DNA of 64,000 nt, from NCBI RefSeq assembly GCF_017357105.1, contig NZ_CP071596.1, positions 186,001-250,000 of the forward strand, in the 5' to 3' direction. The position numbers were made by a program, and so were the translations under genes. The stretch's first letter is position 1. Each line of letters opens with the position of its first letter. Shown piece by piece: positions 34,841 to 43,732 of this stretch. The notes beneath the pieces were generated by a model. The model was not told where the DNA came from. It worked only from the letters and a program-made list of their open reading frames with translations, and searched no databases. Source of the stretch: Natronosalvus caseinilyticus (GTDB taxonomy: Archaea > Halobacteriota > Halobacteria > Halobacteriales > Natrialbaceae).

Positions 34841-35709
34841 AAGTCGGCCTCGACGTCGCGTGAGCGGTCGGCCTTGTTACAGACCGTGAACACCGGCAGG
34901 TCCGCGAACTGGTCGGCGATGGCGTCGCGCAACTCGAGCTGGTCCGCGAGCGGATAACCACACTCCTCGCTGGCGTCGACGAAGACGAGGACGCAGTCGC
35001 CCAGGTGCTCGAGGGCGCTGACGGCCTGGGACTCGATCTCGTTTCGCTCCTGTGGCGGCCGGTCGAGCAGCCCCGGCGTGTCGACGATCTGGTGGCGAAT
35101 GTGATCGCTGGTGAAGTGACCCAGACCGATGCCTCTCGTCGTGAACGGGTAGGCGGCGGTCTCTCCGCGGGCGTTGGTGACGGCGTTGACGAACGAGGAT
35201 TTGCCGACGTTGGGGTAGCCGGCGACGACGATGGTCGGCTCCTCCGGGTTGATCTCGGGCAGGTCCCGCAGGTCGTTGCGCGAGTCGTTGATGTAGCGCA
35301 GTTCGTCGTCGACCTGCTCGACAATGTCCGCCAGACGGGCGAAGGCCTGTTTCCGGTACTTCCTGGCCGTGTCGACGTCGGTCTTGCGCAGCTTCGGCTG
35401 GTACTCCTGGTGGATCTCGCGGGTCTTTCGGCTGGCCCACATCACCTCCGAGAGGCTCTGGCGGAGGCGGTCGACGTCGACGATGGCGTCGGCCAGCTCC
35501 TCGTAGAACGGGTGGACGTCGTACTCGAAGTCCGGCCAGGAGGTGACGACGTTCTCGAGGTTGTCCGAGAGGATGTTCGCCGCCGTCTGGAGCATCGACT
35601 GCTGGGCGTCGAGCCCCTTCTGGGCCCGACCGGCCCGCGAGGCCCGGGAGAACGCCTTGTCGATCAGCTCTTCCGACGTGGGCGTGGTCGGAAGGTCTTC
35701 GAAAATCAT
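34741..35709 (-). CDS. NOG1-type GTPase
   Basis: 322 residues from ATG at 35709 (MIFEDLPTTPTSEELIDKAF). N-terminal helical NOG1_N region, then GTPase motifs VAGYPNVGKSS (G1), TTRGI (G2), VDTPGLLDRP (G3), and VCNKADR (G4). Archaeal homologues of eukaryotic Nog1 act in 60S-type ribosome assembly. The 3' end overlaps the convergent DUF389 gene by 100 bp. Confidence 0.93.
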   Translation of the reverse strand: MIFEDLPTTPTSEELIDKAFSRASRAGRAQKGLDAQQSMLQTAANILSDNLENVVTSWPDFEYDVHPFYEELADAIVDVDRLRQSLSEVMWASRKTREIHQEYQPKLRKTDVDTARKYRKQAFARLADIVEQVDDELRYINDSRNDLRDLPEINPEEPTIVVAGYPNVGKSSFVNAVTNARGETAAYPFTTRGIGLGHFTSDHIRHQIVDTPGLLDRPPQERNEIESQAVSALEHLGDCVLVFVDASEECGYPLADQLELRDAIADQFADLPVFTVCNKADRSRDVEADFYMSVETGENVDAVLEAAVDAIGYEPELPSRDR

Positions 35710-35858
35710 ACTCACACTAGCGGCAGGGAGCTTAAAAGGTCGTTCGATACGCGACGGGTCGCTCCCGGGATCAAAACGACGCGCTCTCGAACGGTTCACC
35801 CCCACCGCCGTCACCGCGGGCCTCGAGTTCGCGGATCAACAGTCGGTTCCAGCGGACG

Positions 35859-35866
35859 ATATATGC
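35859..35866 (+). promoter_or_regulatory. TATA box of the DUF5518 gene
   Basis: GATATATG centred 28 bp before the ATG at 35890, which fits a leaderless transcript and supports that start over the ATG at 35863. Confidence 0.55.
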
Positions 35867-35889
35867 GCCTCGAGCCCCTTTCTCCGGGT

Positions 35890-36261
35890 ATGACAGACTG
35901 GCGTGCGACCGGAATCGGCTTCCTCACGATCGTCGTCCTGAGCGTCTTCGGCGTCGTCGCCCCCGGGCTCGGCCAGCTGACCGCCGGCCTGATCGGCGGC
36001 TTCGTCGCCGGCTACCTGGCTGGCGGCGGCCTCGGCTCCGGGTTCTGGCACGGCCTCCTTGCGGGCTCGCTCGGCGGCATCATCGCCGGCGTGATCCTCA
36101 CGCTCGTTGTCGCCGTCGCGGGCTTCGCACTGGGCCCCGCCGGAGCCGCTATCTCGAGCGTGGTCGGCGCGGGAATATTCCTCGTCGCCGTCGTCCTCGC
36201 GGTCGTCATGGCGCTCGAGAGCGCCGTCGCTGGGGCACTTGGGGCCGCGATTAACCCCTGA
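35890..36261 (+). CDS. DUF5518 membrane protein
   Basis: 123 residues with three to four membrane helices rich in Gly and Ala (LGQLTAGLIGGFVAGYLAGG, GLLAGSLGGIIAGVILTLVV, SVVGAGIFLVAVVLAVVMAL). This Gly-zipper layout is DUF5518, common in haloarchaea. Function unknown. Confidence 0.8.
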   Translation: MTDWRATGIGFLTIVVLSVFGVVAPGLGQLTAGLIGGFVAGYLAGGGLGSGFWHGLLAGSLGGIIAGVILTLVVAVAGFALGPAGAAISSVVGAGIFLVAVVLAVVMALESAVAGALGAAINP

Positions 36262-36345
36262 GGCGGCTCCCGGATCGCCACTCGAGCCGCGTCGGGCCGT
36301 CTGCAGGTAATTGCCGCGAGTGCCGTGGGAGGACGTGGCCGTGGA

Positions 36346-37203
36346 TCAGGCCTCGAGCCACGGCTCGGCACACCAGCCCCAGATGTTGTCCGCCTCGAAG
36401 TGCAGCCCCCACCAGGTGTAGCCGTCGGCGGACTCGGGGCCGTTCATGATCCGGCCGGCGGACCCCTCGGGCATCGTCGCGACGATGGTCGAATCGGTAC
36501 CGGGCTGTTCGCGAGCGTTGAGGTTGGCCGTGGTGTAGACGGTCTGGTCCATCTCGAATTCACCGTCGCCACCACCGCCGCCACCGCCGTCGCCAACGAA
36601 GTCCATCAGTCGCGACCCCGACCAGTCGGGCCCTGGACAGGCCGTCGCGTTCGAACTCGAGCAGTAACTATTGGTCGGTGCGTGCCGATGTTCGATGATC
36701 CCGCCGCTGGCGTTACACGGGGCCGACATCGACGTGTAGTAGTTCTTCGGGATGTCGTAGGTCTCCGCGAGGTAGTCGATGATGGCCGCCGAGCGCTGGT
36801 ACATCGTGTCCGAGATGTACCCCTGTGATTCGGTCCACTCGTGTTCGATTCCAATCGCGCTCGAGTTGAAGCCGCTGGCGTGCCAGGCGACGTTCGACTC
36901 GTCGACCATCTTCGTCGTGTGCCCGTCCGAGTTGCGGATCACGTAGTGGGCGGAGACGTTCGCGTCCGGGTTCTGGAACCAGCTGATCGCGCCCGAGTAC
37001 GAGCCGACCGTCGTGTGCACGACGATCCAGTCGATGTCGTTCACGCCGCGGTCCGCCCAGGAGTAGTTGCTCGAGTCGGCCGCGACCCAGCGATCGACCG
37101 GCTCTTCGGCCGCGAGTGCCGACGTGCTGGTCGCCGCGAGCGATGCCACGCCGCCGACCGAGAGGCCGGCCGCTTTCAGGAGTGTTCGCCTGTTTTCATC
37201 CAT
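36346..37203 (-). CDS. Tat-exported N-acetylmuramoyl-L-alanine amidase with SH3 domain
   Basis: 285 residues. NRRTLLKAAGLSVGGVASLA is a twin-arginine signal. Residues about 55-200 are Amidase_2/PGRP: DWIVVHTTVGSY (His63), IGIEHEWTESQGY, IIEHRHAPTNSYC (His172 region), ATACPGPDW (Cys189), the zinc ligands of peptide-cleaving amidases. A Gly-rich linker then leads to an SH3-like domain (TTANLNAREQPGTDSTIVAT). Archaea lack peptidoglycan, so the target is probably bacterial walls outside the cell. An AT-rich promoter with TATTTAC at about 37228-37236 lies 29 bp before the ATG. Confidence 0.9.
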   Translation of the reverse strand: MDENRRTLLKAAGLSVGGVASLAATSTSALAAEEPVDRWVAADSSNYSWADRGVNDIDWIVVHTTVGSYSGAISWFQNPDANVSAHYVIRNSDGHTTKMVDESNVAWHASGFNSSAIGIEHEWTESQGYISDTMYQRSAAIIDYLAETYDIPKNYYTSMSAPCNASGGIIEHRHAPTNSYCSSSNATACPGPDWSGSRLMDFVGDGGGGGGGDGEFEMDQTVYTTANLNAREQPGTDSTIVATMPEGSAGRIMNGPESADGYTWWGLHFEADNIWGWCAEPWLEA

Positions 37204-37227
37204 ACGCTCTCACACATAAGATAATGA

Positions 37228-37236
37228 AGTAAATAA
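37228..37236 (-). promoter_or_regulatory. TATA box of the amidase gene
   Basis: Minus strand ATTATTTAC about 29 bp before the ATG at 37203, within an AT-rich island, consistent with a leaderless transcript. Confidence 0.45.
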
Positions 37237-37389
37237 TTTTTGTCTGATACGCTATAGGAATTTTGGACGTATGTCTGATATCGAGTGGCTGTCGGGGTCG
37301 AAGGACGCTGCCGTCGCACGAGGACGGTACCGCTGGCCGATCACCTACCATTATACGACGGCGCACGTACTGTCCGCCAGCGAAAACGC

Positions 37390-37893
37390 ATGTTCGACGA
37401 GATCATGGAGAAATTCGAGGGGTCGCCGAGCCAGCAGGCGGTCATCCGCCTCCTCCTGGAGCGGGGCTTCTCGGTCAACGACGAGGGCCGGGTCGTCTCG
37501 GGCGGAATCGAGATCCCCAACACGGGCATCGCTCGCGAAATCGACGTCGACCGGCGCGTCGTCGACTCGACGACGGACGTCATCCTGGAGGACCCCGAGT
37601 TGCGACGGATCTTCCAGAACATCTCGCAGGTGCCGAGCCTGATGGATCTGGCGCCCGTCCTCGACCTAACGGTGCTCTCGATCGAGGTCGCGGACGCCGA
37701 ACAGGAAGGCATCGTCGCCTCGGTGACGGGGATTCTGGCCGACCACGGCATCTCGATCCGCCAGACGATCAGCGAGGACCCGGAGTTCACCGACGAACCC
37801 CGCCTCCACCTCGTCACCGACGAGGACCTGCCGGGTGAGGTCATCACCGACATCCGCACGCTGTCGTTCGTGCGTTCGATTGAGTTGCAGTAG
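37390..37893 (+). CDS. ACT-domain regulator
   Basis: 167 residues from ATG at 37390. An N-terminal winged-helix-like part (GSPSQQAVIRLLLERGFSVN, IPNTGIAREIDVDRRVV) precedes a C-terminal ACT domain (DLTVLSIEVADAEQEGIVAS, VTGILADHGISIRQ). It probably binds an amino acid and controls transcription. Divergent from the amidase gene. Confidence 0.85.
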   Translation: MFDEIMEKFEGSPSQQAVIRLLLERGFSVNDEGRVVSGGIEIPNTGIAREIDVDRRVVDSTTDVILEDPELRRIFQNISQVPSLMDLAPVLDLTVLSIEVADAEQEGIVASVTGILADHGISIRQTISEDPEFTDEPRLHLVTDEDLPGEVITDIRTLSFVRSIELQ

Positions 37894-38052
37894 TTCGTTC
37901 GAGTCGTCGAGTTCCGGACCGCCTCGAGTCGTCGTTTCTGTGCGCCGGTATTGATATAGAAAGTGTAGTATTATGGAGCATATTATATAGTAAAGACGGC
38001 CCAGCGAATCGGAAACCGTTCGTTATTCACCGCTGCACTCGAAGCCCCAGAT

Positions 38053-39582
38053 ATGGACCGACGCAGACCGCCACAGACCGAGGAAGGCTGGTACGTGCTA
38101 CACGACTTCCGGTCGGTCGACTGGGACGCCTGGCGAAACGCCCCGGAACGCCGACGCGCACGCGCACTCGAGGAGGGGATCGACTACCTCTCGAGCGCGG
38201 CCGCGCTCGCCGACGTCGACGCCGAGGAGGGCGGCTCGGCCGTCTTCTCCGTGATCGGCCACGAAGCCGATTTCATGGTGCTTCACCTCCGGCCGACGAT
38301 CGCCGATCTCGACGCCCTCGAGCGGCGCTTCGAGGGAACGGCCCTCGCCGAGTTCACCGAGCACACCGACTCCTACCTCTCGGTCACGGAGGTATCGGGC
38401 TACATGTCCGAGGAGTACTTCGAGGAGGGTGGAGAGGCGGACTCCGGCATCGCCCGCTACATCGAGTCCCGCCTCGAGCCCGAGATTCCCGACGCCGAGT
38501 ACGTCTCCTTTTACCCGATGGACAAGCGCCGCGACGCCGAGCGGAACTGGTACGACCTGCCGTTCGACGAGCGCGCGGAGTACATGTCCGGCCACGGCGA
38601 CATCGGGCGCCAGTACGCCGGTCGCGTCACCCAGATCATCTCCGGGAGCGTCGGCCTCGACGACCACGAGTGGGGCGTGACGCTGTTCGCGGACGACCCC
38701 GCCGACATCAAGGAACTGCTCTACGAGATGCGGTTCGACCCCTCGAGTTCGCGCTTCGGAGAGTTCGGCCGGTTCCGCTTCGGGCGGCGGTTCGCCCCCG
38801 AGAATCTGGGGGCGCTCCTGTCGGGCGAGCGGGTGTCACAGGAAGTGGACGAGGGAGACAGGCACGGTCACGGACATGGACACGACCACGGCTCGAGCCA
38901 CGGCCACGGTGGCAACGATAGATCGAGCGGCCACCACGGCGACTCGAACGGCCACGGTCACGCTCAGGGGAGCGACAACGAAGACGACAGCGACGTCCGC
39001 GACGAACTCGAGGACCTCGGCGTCTACGCCGGGAAGCCCCACGGCGAGGACGTCCACGCGGTGGTGCTCTACTCCGCCGCCGACGTCGACGAACTCTTCG
39101 AGGAAGTCCAGGGCCTCCGGGCGAACTTCGACCACTACGACAGCCACGTCAAGACGGCCGTCTACGACGCCGAGGGCGACGGAGACAAGAGCGAGGCCGC
39201 CGTCGTCAGCCTCTGGGAGACCGAACGCGCCGCAAACACGGCTGCCGGCTTCCTCGGGGACCTCCCCAAGATCGTCCGACAGGCGGGCGACGATGGCGAC
39301 TCCTGGGGGACGATGGGGATGTTCTACGCCGTCGAGCCGGACCACCGCGGGGACTTCGTCGGAACCTTCGAGGAGGTCGGCGACGCACTCGCGGACATGG
39401 ACGGCCACCGAAAGACTACTCTACTGGCGAATCTCGAGGACGAGAACGACATGTTCATCGCCAGTCGCTGGGACGCCCGCGAGGACGCGATGGCGTTCTT
39501 CCGCAGCGACGCGTTCGCCGAGACCGTCGAGTGGGGCCGCGATATCTTGACCGAGCGGCCACGCCACGTGTTCCTGGCCTGA
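38053..39582 (+). CDS. pitA: PitA: chlorite dismutase-like / monooxygenase-like heme protein fusion
   Basis: 509 residues. Residues 1-260: chlorite dismutase/HemQ family (EEGWYVLHDFRSVDWDAWRN, ARYIESRLEPEIPDAEYVSF, YPMDKRR, WYDLPFDERAEYMSGHG, FDPSSSRFGEFGRFRFGRRF). Then a His/Gly-rich linker (HGHGHGHDHGSSHGHGGN) and an ABM-like domain (YAGKPHGEDVHAVVLYSAAD, SRWDAREDAMAFFRSDAF). This is the PitA fusion known from Haloferax. HemQ family members make heme from coproheme; the linker could bind metal. The 5' region has an AT-rich TATTATATAG about 65 bp before the ATG. Confidence 0.95.
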   Translation: MDRRRPPQTEEGWYVLHDFRSVDWDAWRNAPERRRARALEEGIDYLSSAAALADVDAEEGGSAVFSVIGHEADFMVLHLRPTIADLDALERRFEGTALAEFTEHTDSYLSVTEVSGYMSEEYFEEGGEADSGIARYIESRLEPEIPDAEYVSFYPMDKRRDAERNWYDLPFDERAEYMSGHGDIGRQYAGRVTQIISGSVGLDDHEWGVTLFADDPADIKELLYEMRFDPSSSRFGEFGRFRFGRRFAPENLGALLSGERVSQEVDEGDRHGHGHGHDHGSSHGHGGNDRSSGHHGDSNGHGHAQGSDNEDDSDVRDELEDLGVYAGKPHGEDVHAVVLYSAADVDELFEEVQGLRANFDHYDSHVKTAVYDAEGDGDKSEAAVVSLWETERAANTAAGFLGDLPKIVRQAGDDGDSWGTMGMFYAVEPDHRGDFVGTFEEVGDALADMDGHRKTTLLANLEDENDMFIASRWDAREDAMAFFRSDAFAETVEWGRDILTERPRHVFLA

Positions 39583-39604
39583 GTGCGGTCGAGGAGCGCT
39601 AAAT

Positions 39605-39784
39605 TCAGACCCCGGGCGACTCGTCGTAAAAGAAGTAGCCGGCGACCCCCGCGAGGCCGAGCGCGAGGGTCACGAAGGGCCACTTTCCGAGCACTCTGCC
39701 CGTGAATTTCGCGTGGATCGTAACGAAAATCGTGAGTCCGACGTGGGCGCTGAGGGTTGCCGCGAGGAACGTCTGAATGTCCAT
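39605..39784 (-). CDS. 59-residue membrane protein
   Basis: MDIQTFLAATLSAHVGLTIF, VTIHAKFTGRVLGKWPFVTL, ALGLAGVAGYFFYDES: two membrane helices and a stop at 39605. Conserved-looking short haloarchaeal protein; role unknown. Confidence 0.65.
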   Translation of the reverse strand: MDIQTFLAATLSAHVGLTIFVTIHAKFTGRVLGKWPFVTLALGLAGVAGYFFYDESPGV

Positions 39785-39882
39785 CGCTCGGAGGTTCGAC
39801 CGCGAGCGGATAGTGATAGTGATTTCGACTCGGTGAGCACGAGAGGGAAAAGTACACCTCGATTCGCCCTCGAGAGTCGGGT

Positions 39883-40359
39883 GTGAACCGCCGCGCGTTC
39901 CTCGCTTGCGTCCCCGCCGTCGCCCTCGCCGGCTGTTTCTATCGTCTCGGGCTTGCCGAGCGCGTCGTCGTCCTCGAGAAGACGATCGAGGGGGTCGAGA
40001 TCGACCTCGAGACGGGCGAGCGTCGAACGGTCACGCTCCTCACCAGGCGGGACGGCCCCGAGGGGCCGACCTACGAGACCGTTCACGAGGACCTCGAGGG
40101 GACGGTCGACGACGAGCCGCTGACCTTCGAGGGCGACCTTCGCCAGGACCTCGAGGCGACGTACCCCGAGATTCGACTCCGCGCTCGAGTCTGCGATTCG
40201 GCGCCGATCGAGGGCCCCGACGCCGCGAGTGGCTGTCGCTCGGTCTCGATCGTGAGCGAGGACTTCGACGAGGTTCGCGTCGGCGACGTGATCGACGTGC
40301 GCGAGGGAAGCGAGGGGATCGGGTTGCTCGAGGTCTACCAGCGACGCGAGGATCGGTGA
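39883..40359 (+). CDS. Lipoprotein
   Basis: 158 residues from GTG at 39883. MNRRAFLACVPAVALAGCFY is a lipoprotein signal (VALAGC) with twin Arg. The mature part is beta-rich with cysteines (RARVCDSAPIEGPDAASGCR). Anchored outside the cell; function unknown. Confidence 0.75.
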   Translation: MNRRAFLACVPAVALAGCFYRLGLAERVVVLEKTIEGVEIDLETGERRTVTLLTRRDGPEGPTYETVHEDLEGTVDDEPLTFEGDLRQDLEATYPEIRLRARVCDSAPIEGPDAASGCRSVSIVSEDFDEVRVGDVIDVREGSEGIGLLEVYQRREDR

Positions 40360-40664
40360 GTCGGGGCGGTTTGGACTCGAGTGCTCGAACGACCTTCCGG
40401 GCCCAGTAACAGCGATCACCACCGCGTGGCCGCGAGCGAGCATCGCCGAATAGGCGATGATCGCGAGCCGGGGAAGGGCAGGCGGTCGGTCGCCGTGACG
40501 GCCCAGTAATTGCACCGCGAGCGAGGGGTCATCGAGCGAGCGGACCGACGACTGACCCGCAGGGGAAGGAGGAGTGTTTTTGGTCCAGCTTTTGCCGAGT
40601 GACGGCGAACCGTACGGTAGCTTGCTACCGTCGGTGAGCCAGAACGCAGCGCAAAAGGTGGGTC
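40360..40664. other. 305-bp gene-free region with repeats
   Basis: No gene seen. Two related units start GGCCCAGTAA (about 40399 and 40500), each followed by GCGAGCGAG runs; a stem GCGATG(CTCGC) pairs around 40438-40470; and a perfect hairpin lies at 40614-40631. It may be a dispersed intergenic repeat or hold an untranslated RNA. Confidence 0.4.
40614..40631. terminator. Perfect hairpin after DUF5611
   Basis: ACGGTAGC TT GCTACCGT, an eight-base inverted repeat with a two-base centre (four-base loop in practice), 35-50 bp past the DUF5611 stop on the minus strand. A terminator or RNA stability element. Confidence 0.35.
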
Positions 40665-41048
40665 CTAGAAATCGTGGTCCGGATCGTCCTCGACGGCTCG
40701 CTTGAGCGACTCGCGTCGGGACTTGGCGTCGCGGCCGGTGGCTTCGAGCAGGAAGTCGTTCTTCGCGGAGACGGCCTCGCCGGCGGCCTCGAGTTCGTCG
40801 GGGCCGAGTTCGGTGGGGTCGCGCTCGACGAAGTCGACGGCGAGTTTGTCCTTCTTGCCGGAGTACTGGACGGTGCCGACCGTGATGCGCTCGAAGACGG
40901 GGTTGTCGGGTTCCTCGACGACGAAGAGGTCGCTTCCCTTGAACTCCTCGGTGTCCGTGATCGAGCCGAAGTAGTCTTCGACGGTGGCTTTCATGTCGGG
41001 GATTCGGTCCTCGAGATGTTCGCCGCGGCGCATCTTGTACTCCTTCAT
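40665..41048 (-). CDS. DUF5611 family protein
   Basis: 127 residues from ATG at 41048 (MKEYKMRRGEHLEDRIPDMK); an ATG 13 codons earlier is possible. MKATVEDYFGSITDTEEFKG and FVERDPTELGPDELEAAGEA match a conserved archaeal family of unknown role. Confidence 0.75.
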   Translation of the reverse strand: MKEYKMRRGEHLEDRIPDMKATVEDYFGSITDTEEFKGSDLFVVEEPDNPVFERITVGTVQYSGKKDKLAVDFVERDPTELGPDELEAAGEAVSAKNDFLLEATGRDAKSRRESLKRAVEDDPDHDF

Positions 41049-41170
41049 GGCAGAGCCATATACGGGGTAGTGTTTACCTCTTTTCATCGTCGCCAGCGGC
41101 TGTGAGGTGGGAGTCCGTTCAGGCGCTGTCCTGGTCGCGATTAGGTCGCCTGGCTCGAGGGTCGGGGGAC

Positions 41171-41248
41171 GAGGGTCGAGAGTCGAGGGTCGAGAGTCGA
41201 GGGTCGAGAGTCGAGGGTCGAGAGTCGAGGGTCGAGAGTCGAGGGTCG
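41171..41248 (+). repeat. 14-bp tandem repeat, five copies
   Basis: Exact GAGGGTCGAGAGTC repeated five times plus eight bases, in the space between DUF5611 and DUF7093. Confidence 0.95.
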
Positions 41249-41367
41249 TCAGGGGTTTGTTCGGTTTGTGTTCGGTGTTCGATGCTCGAGGCCTCGAGCG
41301 CAGCGAGGTACGGAGTGGCCTCGAGCGAAGCGAAATCAGCAAAATCGAACCTGGGGCGACCGAGGCG

Positions 41368-42324
41368 CTACCGCTCGCGCTCGCCGAGGTAGCCCTTGCG
41401 GCACTCGGGACAGATGTCGCCCGCGCGAAGGGAGCCGCGGTCGCCAGGAGCGACGAACGAACACTGCGGACAGAAGAACTCGGTGTTGGCGCCACCCTGT
41501 GTCGTGGCTTTGCTCGGGTCGGGCGCGGCCTGCGCGCTGGTGATGCCGGTGTAAGATTCCGACTGCTGGGGCGAGGGCTCTGGGTCGGCGTCAACGAACA
41601 CCGCGTCGTCGGTGACTGGTTCGTCTCGAGTGACTTCGTTCTCGTTTACGGTCTCGGTTTCACCTGTGTTCGCGCTCGCGTTCGCGCCTACGTCCTCCTC
41701 GACGAACGTCGTCTCGATACCGTCGGATTCGACGGGGTCGTTCCCATCGGCGTCCGCGTCATCTTCGGGCCAGGCGGTCGGTTCTGCCTCCGAACCGACC
41801 GGCGGGCCGACGTCGTCTGACTCGGGCCACTCGCCGTGTTCCCGGTCGCCGTCGCCGGGATCGGGTTCGGTCAGAATTTCGGCGTCGTCGGTGATCGGGT
41901 CGCCGTTTTCGTCCGTGGGGAGCTCGAGGTCGTCGTCTTCGTCTTCGTCTCCGCCCGTCGTCTCGTCCGTATCCCCGGCTTCGATCTCGGCTTCGGCTTC
42001 GGCTTCGGCCGTATCACTCGGATCCCCCGCGCTCGTCGCGGTTTCCTCGGTCGAGTCACCGTCCTCGAGACCGCCATTGGCTGCGTCGTCGATCCCGGGA
42101 GACGGGGGCTGGTCGGATGCAGATTCGTCTGGGGAACGCGCGGCGGCGTCGGGACCGAGTGCGGTCACCTCGGTGTTCTCACTGGTGACGTTTTTCTCGC
42201 CACAGCGCTGACACCGCTGGTACTCGGTCACGGTAACGACGACCTCGCTTCCCCGTTCTTCGCGCTCGCGATCGACCTCGGTCTCGTCGAAGTCGTGTCC
42301 GAGCAGCGAACATCGAAGGGCCAT
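41368..42324 (-). CDS. DUF7093 family protein, zinc-ribbon ends and acidic middle
   Basis: 318 residues from ATG at 42324. N-terminal MALRCSLLGHDFDETEVDRE with YQRCQRCGE; a 210-residue acidic disordered middle; C-terminal zinc ribbon NTEFFCPQCSFVAPGDRGSL, CPECRKGYLGERER. A haloarchaeal family of unknown function; the metal-binding ends suggest nucleic-acid or protein contacts. Confidence 0.75.
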   Translation of the reverse strand: MALRCSLLGHDFDETEVDREREERGSEVVVTVTEYQRCQRCGEKNVTSENTEVTALGPDAAARSPDESASDQPPSPGIDDAANGGLEDGDSTEETATSAGDPSDTAEAEAEAEIEAGDTDETTGGDEDEDDDLELPTDENGDPITDDAEILTEPDPGDGDREHGEWPESDDVGPPVGSEAEPTAWPEDDADADGNDPVESDGIETTFVEEDVGANASANTGETETVNENEVTRDEPVTDDAVFVDADPEPSPQQSESYTGITSAQAAPDPSKATTQGGANTEFFCPQCSFVAPGDRGSLRAGDICPECRKGYLGERER

Positions 42325-42428
42325 TGTGAGACCGTTCCAACCCAGGCCATAAAAAACGTACTGCAAGAACCGCCGTCGAATGGGACAACGGCAAACGTCA
42401 AATCCCAGCGTCACGAAGGGCAGACCGG

Positions 42429-42725
42429 ATGAGAGCGAAACGGGAGTTCCGGGACCGGTCCACGACGGAGGTCGCCGTACTCGACGCGCTCGTCGACCGA
42501 ACCGAAAACGGAATGACGGTCTTCGAGCTTCGAGCCGAGGTCGCCGTCAGCATCGACGACCTCGAGGAGGCGCTCGCGACGCTCAAGAACGACGGACTCA
42601 TCGTGATCGACAACCAGACGAGCCGAACGGTCATCAAACCGGACGAGCGCGTCGTTCCCGACGAGAACGATCTCGACGAGGAGGACTCCCTACTCGAGCG
42701 GTTGCGCGAGCGTTTTTCGTTCTAG
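42429..42725 (+). CDS. DUF6432-type winged-helix protein
   Basis: 98 residues. RSTTEVAVLDALVDRTENGM, TVFELRAEVAVSIDDLEEAL, ATLKNDGLIVIDNQTSRTVI is a winged helix; a charged tail ends in LLERLRERFSF. Probable DNA-binding regulator, DUF6432. Targets unknown. Confidence 0.8.
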   Translation: MRAKREFRDRSTTEVAVLDALVDRTENGMTVFELRAEVAVSIDDLEEALATLKNDGLIVIDNQTSRTVIKPDERVVPDENDLDEEDSLLERLRERFSF

Positions 42726-42970
42726 GTGGTCCAAGCAGCCTCGGTGGCTGGCGTTCTCGCTTCTGGCGCCCTGCTACACCAGAACGAGGCGGAGGCCGAG
42801 GCAACTGTCCGTCTCGATTGCGTCGGCGGGATCGAGCTCCTCGCTCACCTCGAGGACCTCGCTCACCTCGAGTGTCTCGGTCAGTTCGATCGACTCGAGC
42901 ACCTCGAGCACCCCGCTCAATTCGAGCGAAAAACACACCACCTAAACCCGATCGCCCCCTTCACCGGCAC

Positions 42971-43630
42971 GTGTCCGACACGCCGCCGATCGACGCCGAT
43001 CCCGCGTTCCCGACCGAACGACACGTCCTCGAGGCCGACTGCGCACGCTGTCCCCACCTCGTCGAGCACCGCGAGTGCATCTCCTGGGGGACCGGCCCGC
43101 TCGAGGCCTCGGTGCTCGTCGTTGGCGAGGCCCCCGGTCGGGGCAACCCGGAGGCCGAGCACTGGCGCGGCGGCAACTGGACCGGCATGGCCTACACCTC
43201 ACGACACTCCGGTCGACGCATTCGCGAACTGCTCGAGGCGGTGGGCTACGGCGACGACGCCTTCTACACGAACGCGGTGAAGTGCTTTCCGGCGGATCCC
43301 GAGGAGCCGACGACGAATCGCGAGCCGACCGCCGAGGAACGGTCGGCTTGCCGGGGGCACCTGCTGACCGAACTCGAGCGGGTCGACCCCGCCGTGATTC
43401 TCGCGACGGGCAAGCACGCGACGACGACGGTGCTGGCGTTCGAGGACGACTCGCTCGACGGCTTTCTCGAGACGGTGCTCGAGCCCAGGTGGTGTGATCG
43501 CCTGGAGGCATGGCTGTTGCCGATCCTGCACCCGTCGTACCAGGACGTCTGGCTCGGGCGGCTGGGTTACGACCCCGAGGAGTACCGCGCGGGTCTGCGG
43601 GCGCAACTCGATGCGCTCGTCGAGGACTGA
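42971..43630 (+). CDS. udg: Uracil-DNA glycosylase, iron-sulfur family
   Basis: 219 residues from GTG at 42971. Fe-S cysteines CARCPHLVEHRECISWG, active-site VLVVGEAPGRGNPEAE, TNAVKCFPAD, and ILHPSYQDVW near the end identify the family 4/5 glycosylases that remove uracil from DNA in base-excision repair. The start choice is supported by the conserved N-terminus. Confidence 0.9.
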   Translation: MSDTPPIDADPAFPTERHVLEADCARCPHLVEHRECISWGTGPLEASVLVVGEAPGRGNPEAEHWRGGNWTGMAYTSRHSGRRIRELLEAVGYGDDAFYTNAVKCFPADPEEPTTNREPTAEERSACRGHLLTELERVDPAVILATGKHATTTVLAFEDDSLDGFLETVLEPRWCDRLEAWLLPILHPSYQDVWLGRLGYDPEEYRAGLRAQLDALVED

Positions 43631-43635
43631 GCCCT

Positions 43636-43732
43636 GGAGCGAAAGCCACTGGCTGGAACGCGAAGCCACTGGCTGGAACGCGAAGCCACTGCTTGGATGC
43701 GAAACCTGCTGCTCGGGCGCGAAACCACTAGT
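43636..43732 (+). repeat. Imperfect 19-20-bp tandem repeat
   Basis: Five units resembling GGAACGCGAAGCCACTGGCT, the second and third nearly identical, directly after the glycosylase stop. Confidence 0.8.

Noticed and set aside
42841-42915. CTCGAG-rich short repeats before the glycosylase
   Set aside because: CTCGAG is common throughout this genome; the copies here are irregular and do not form a clear array.
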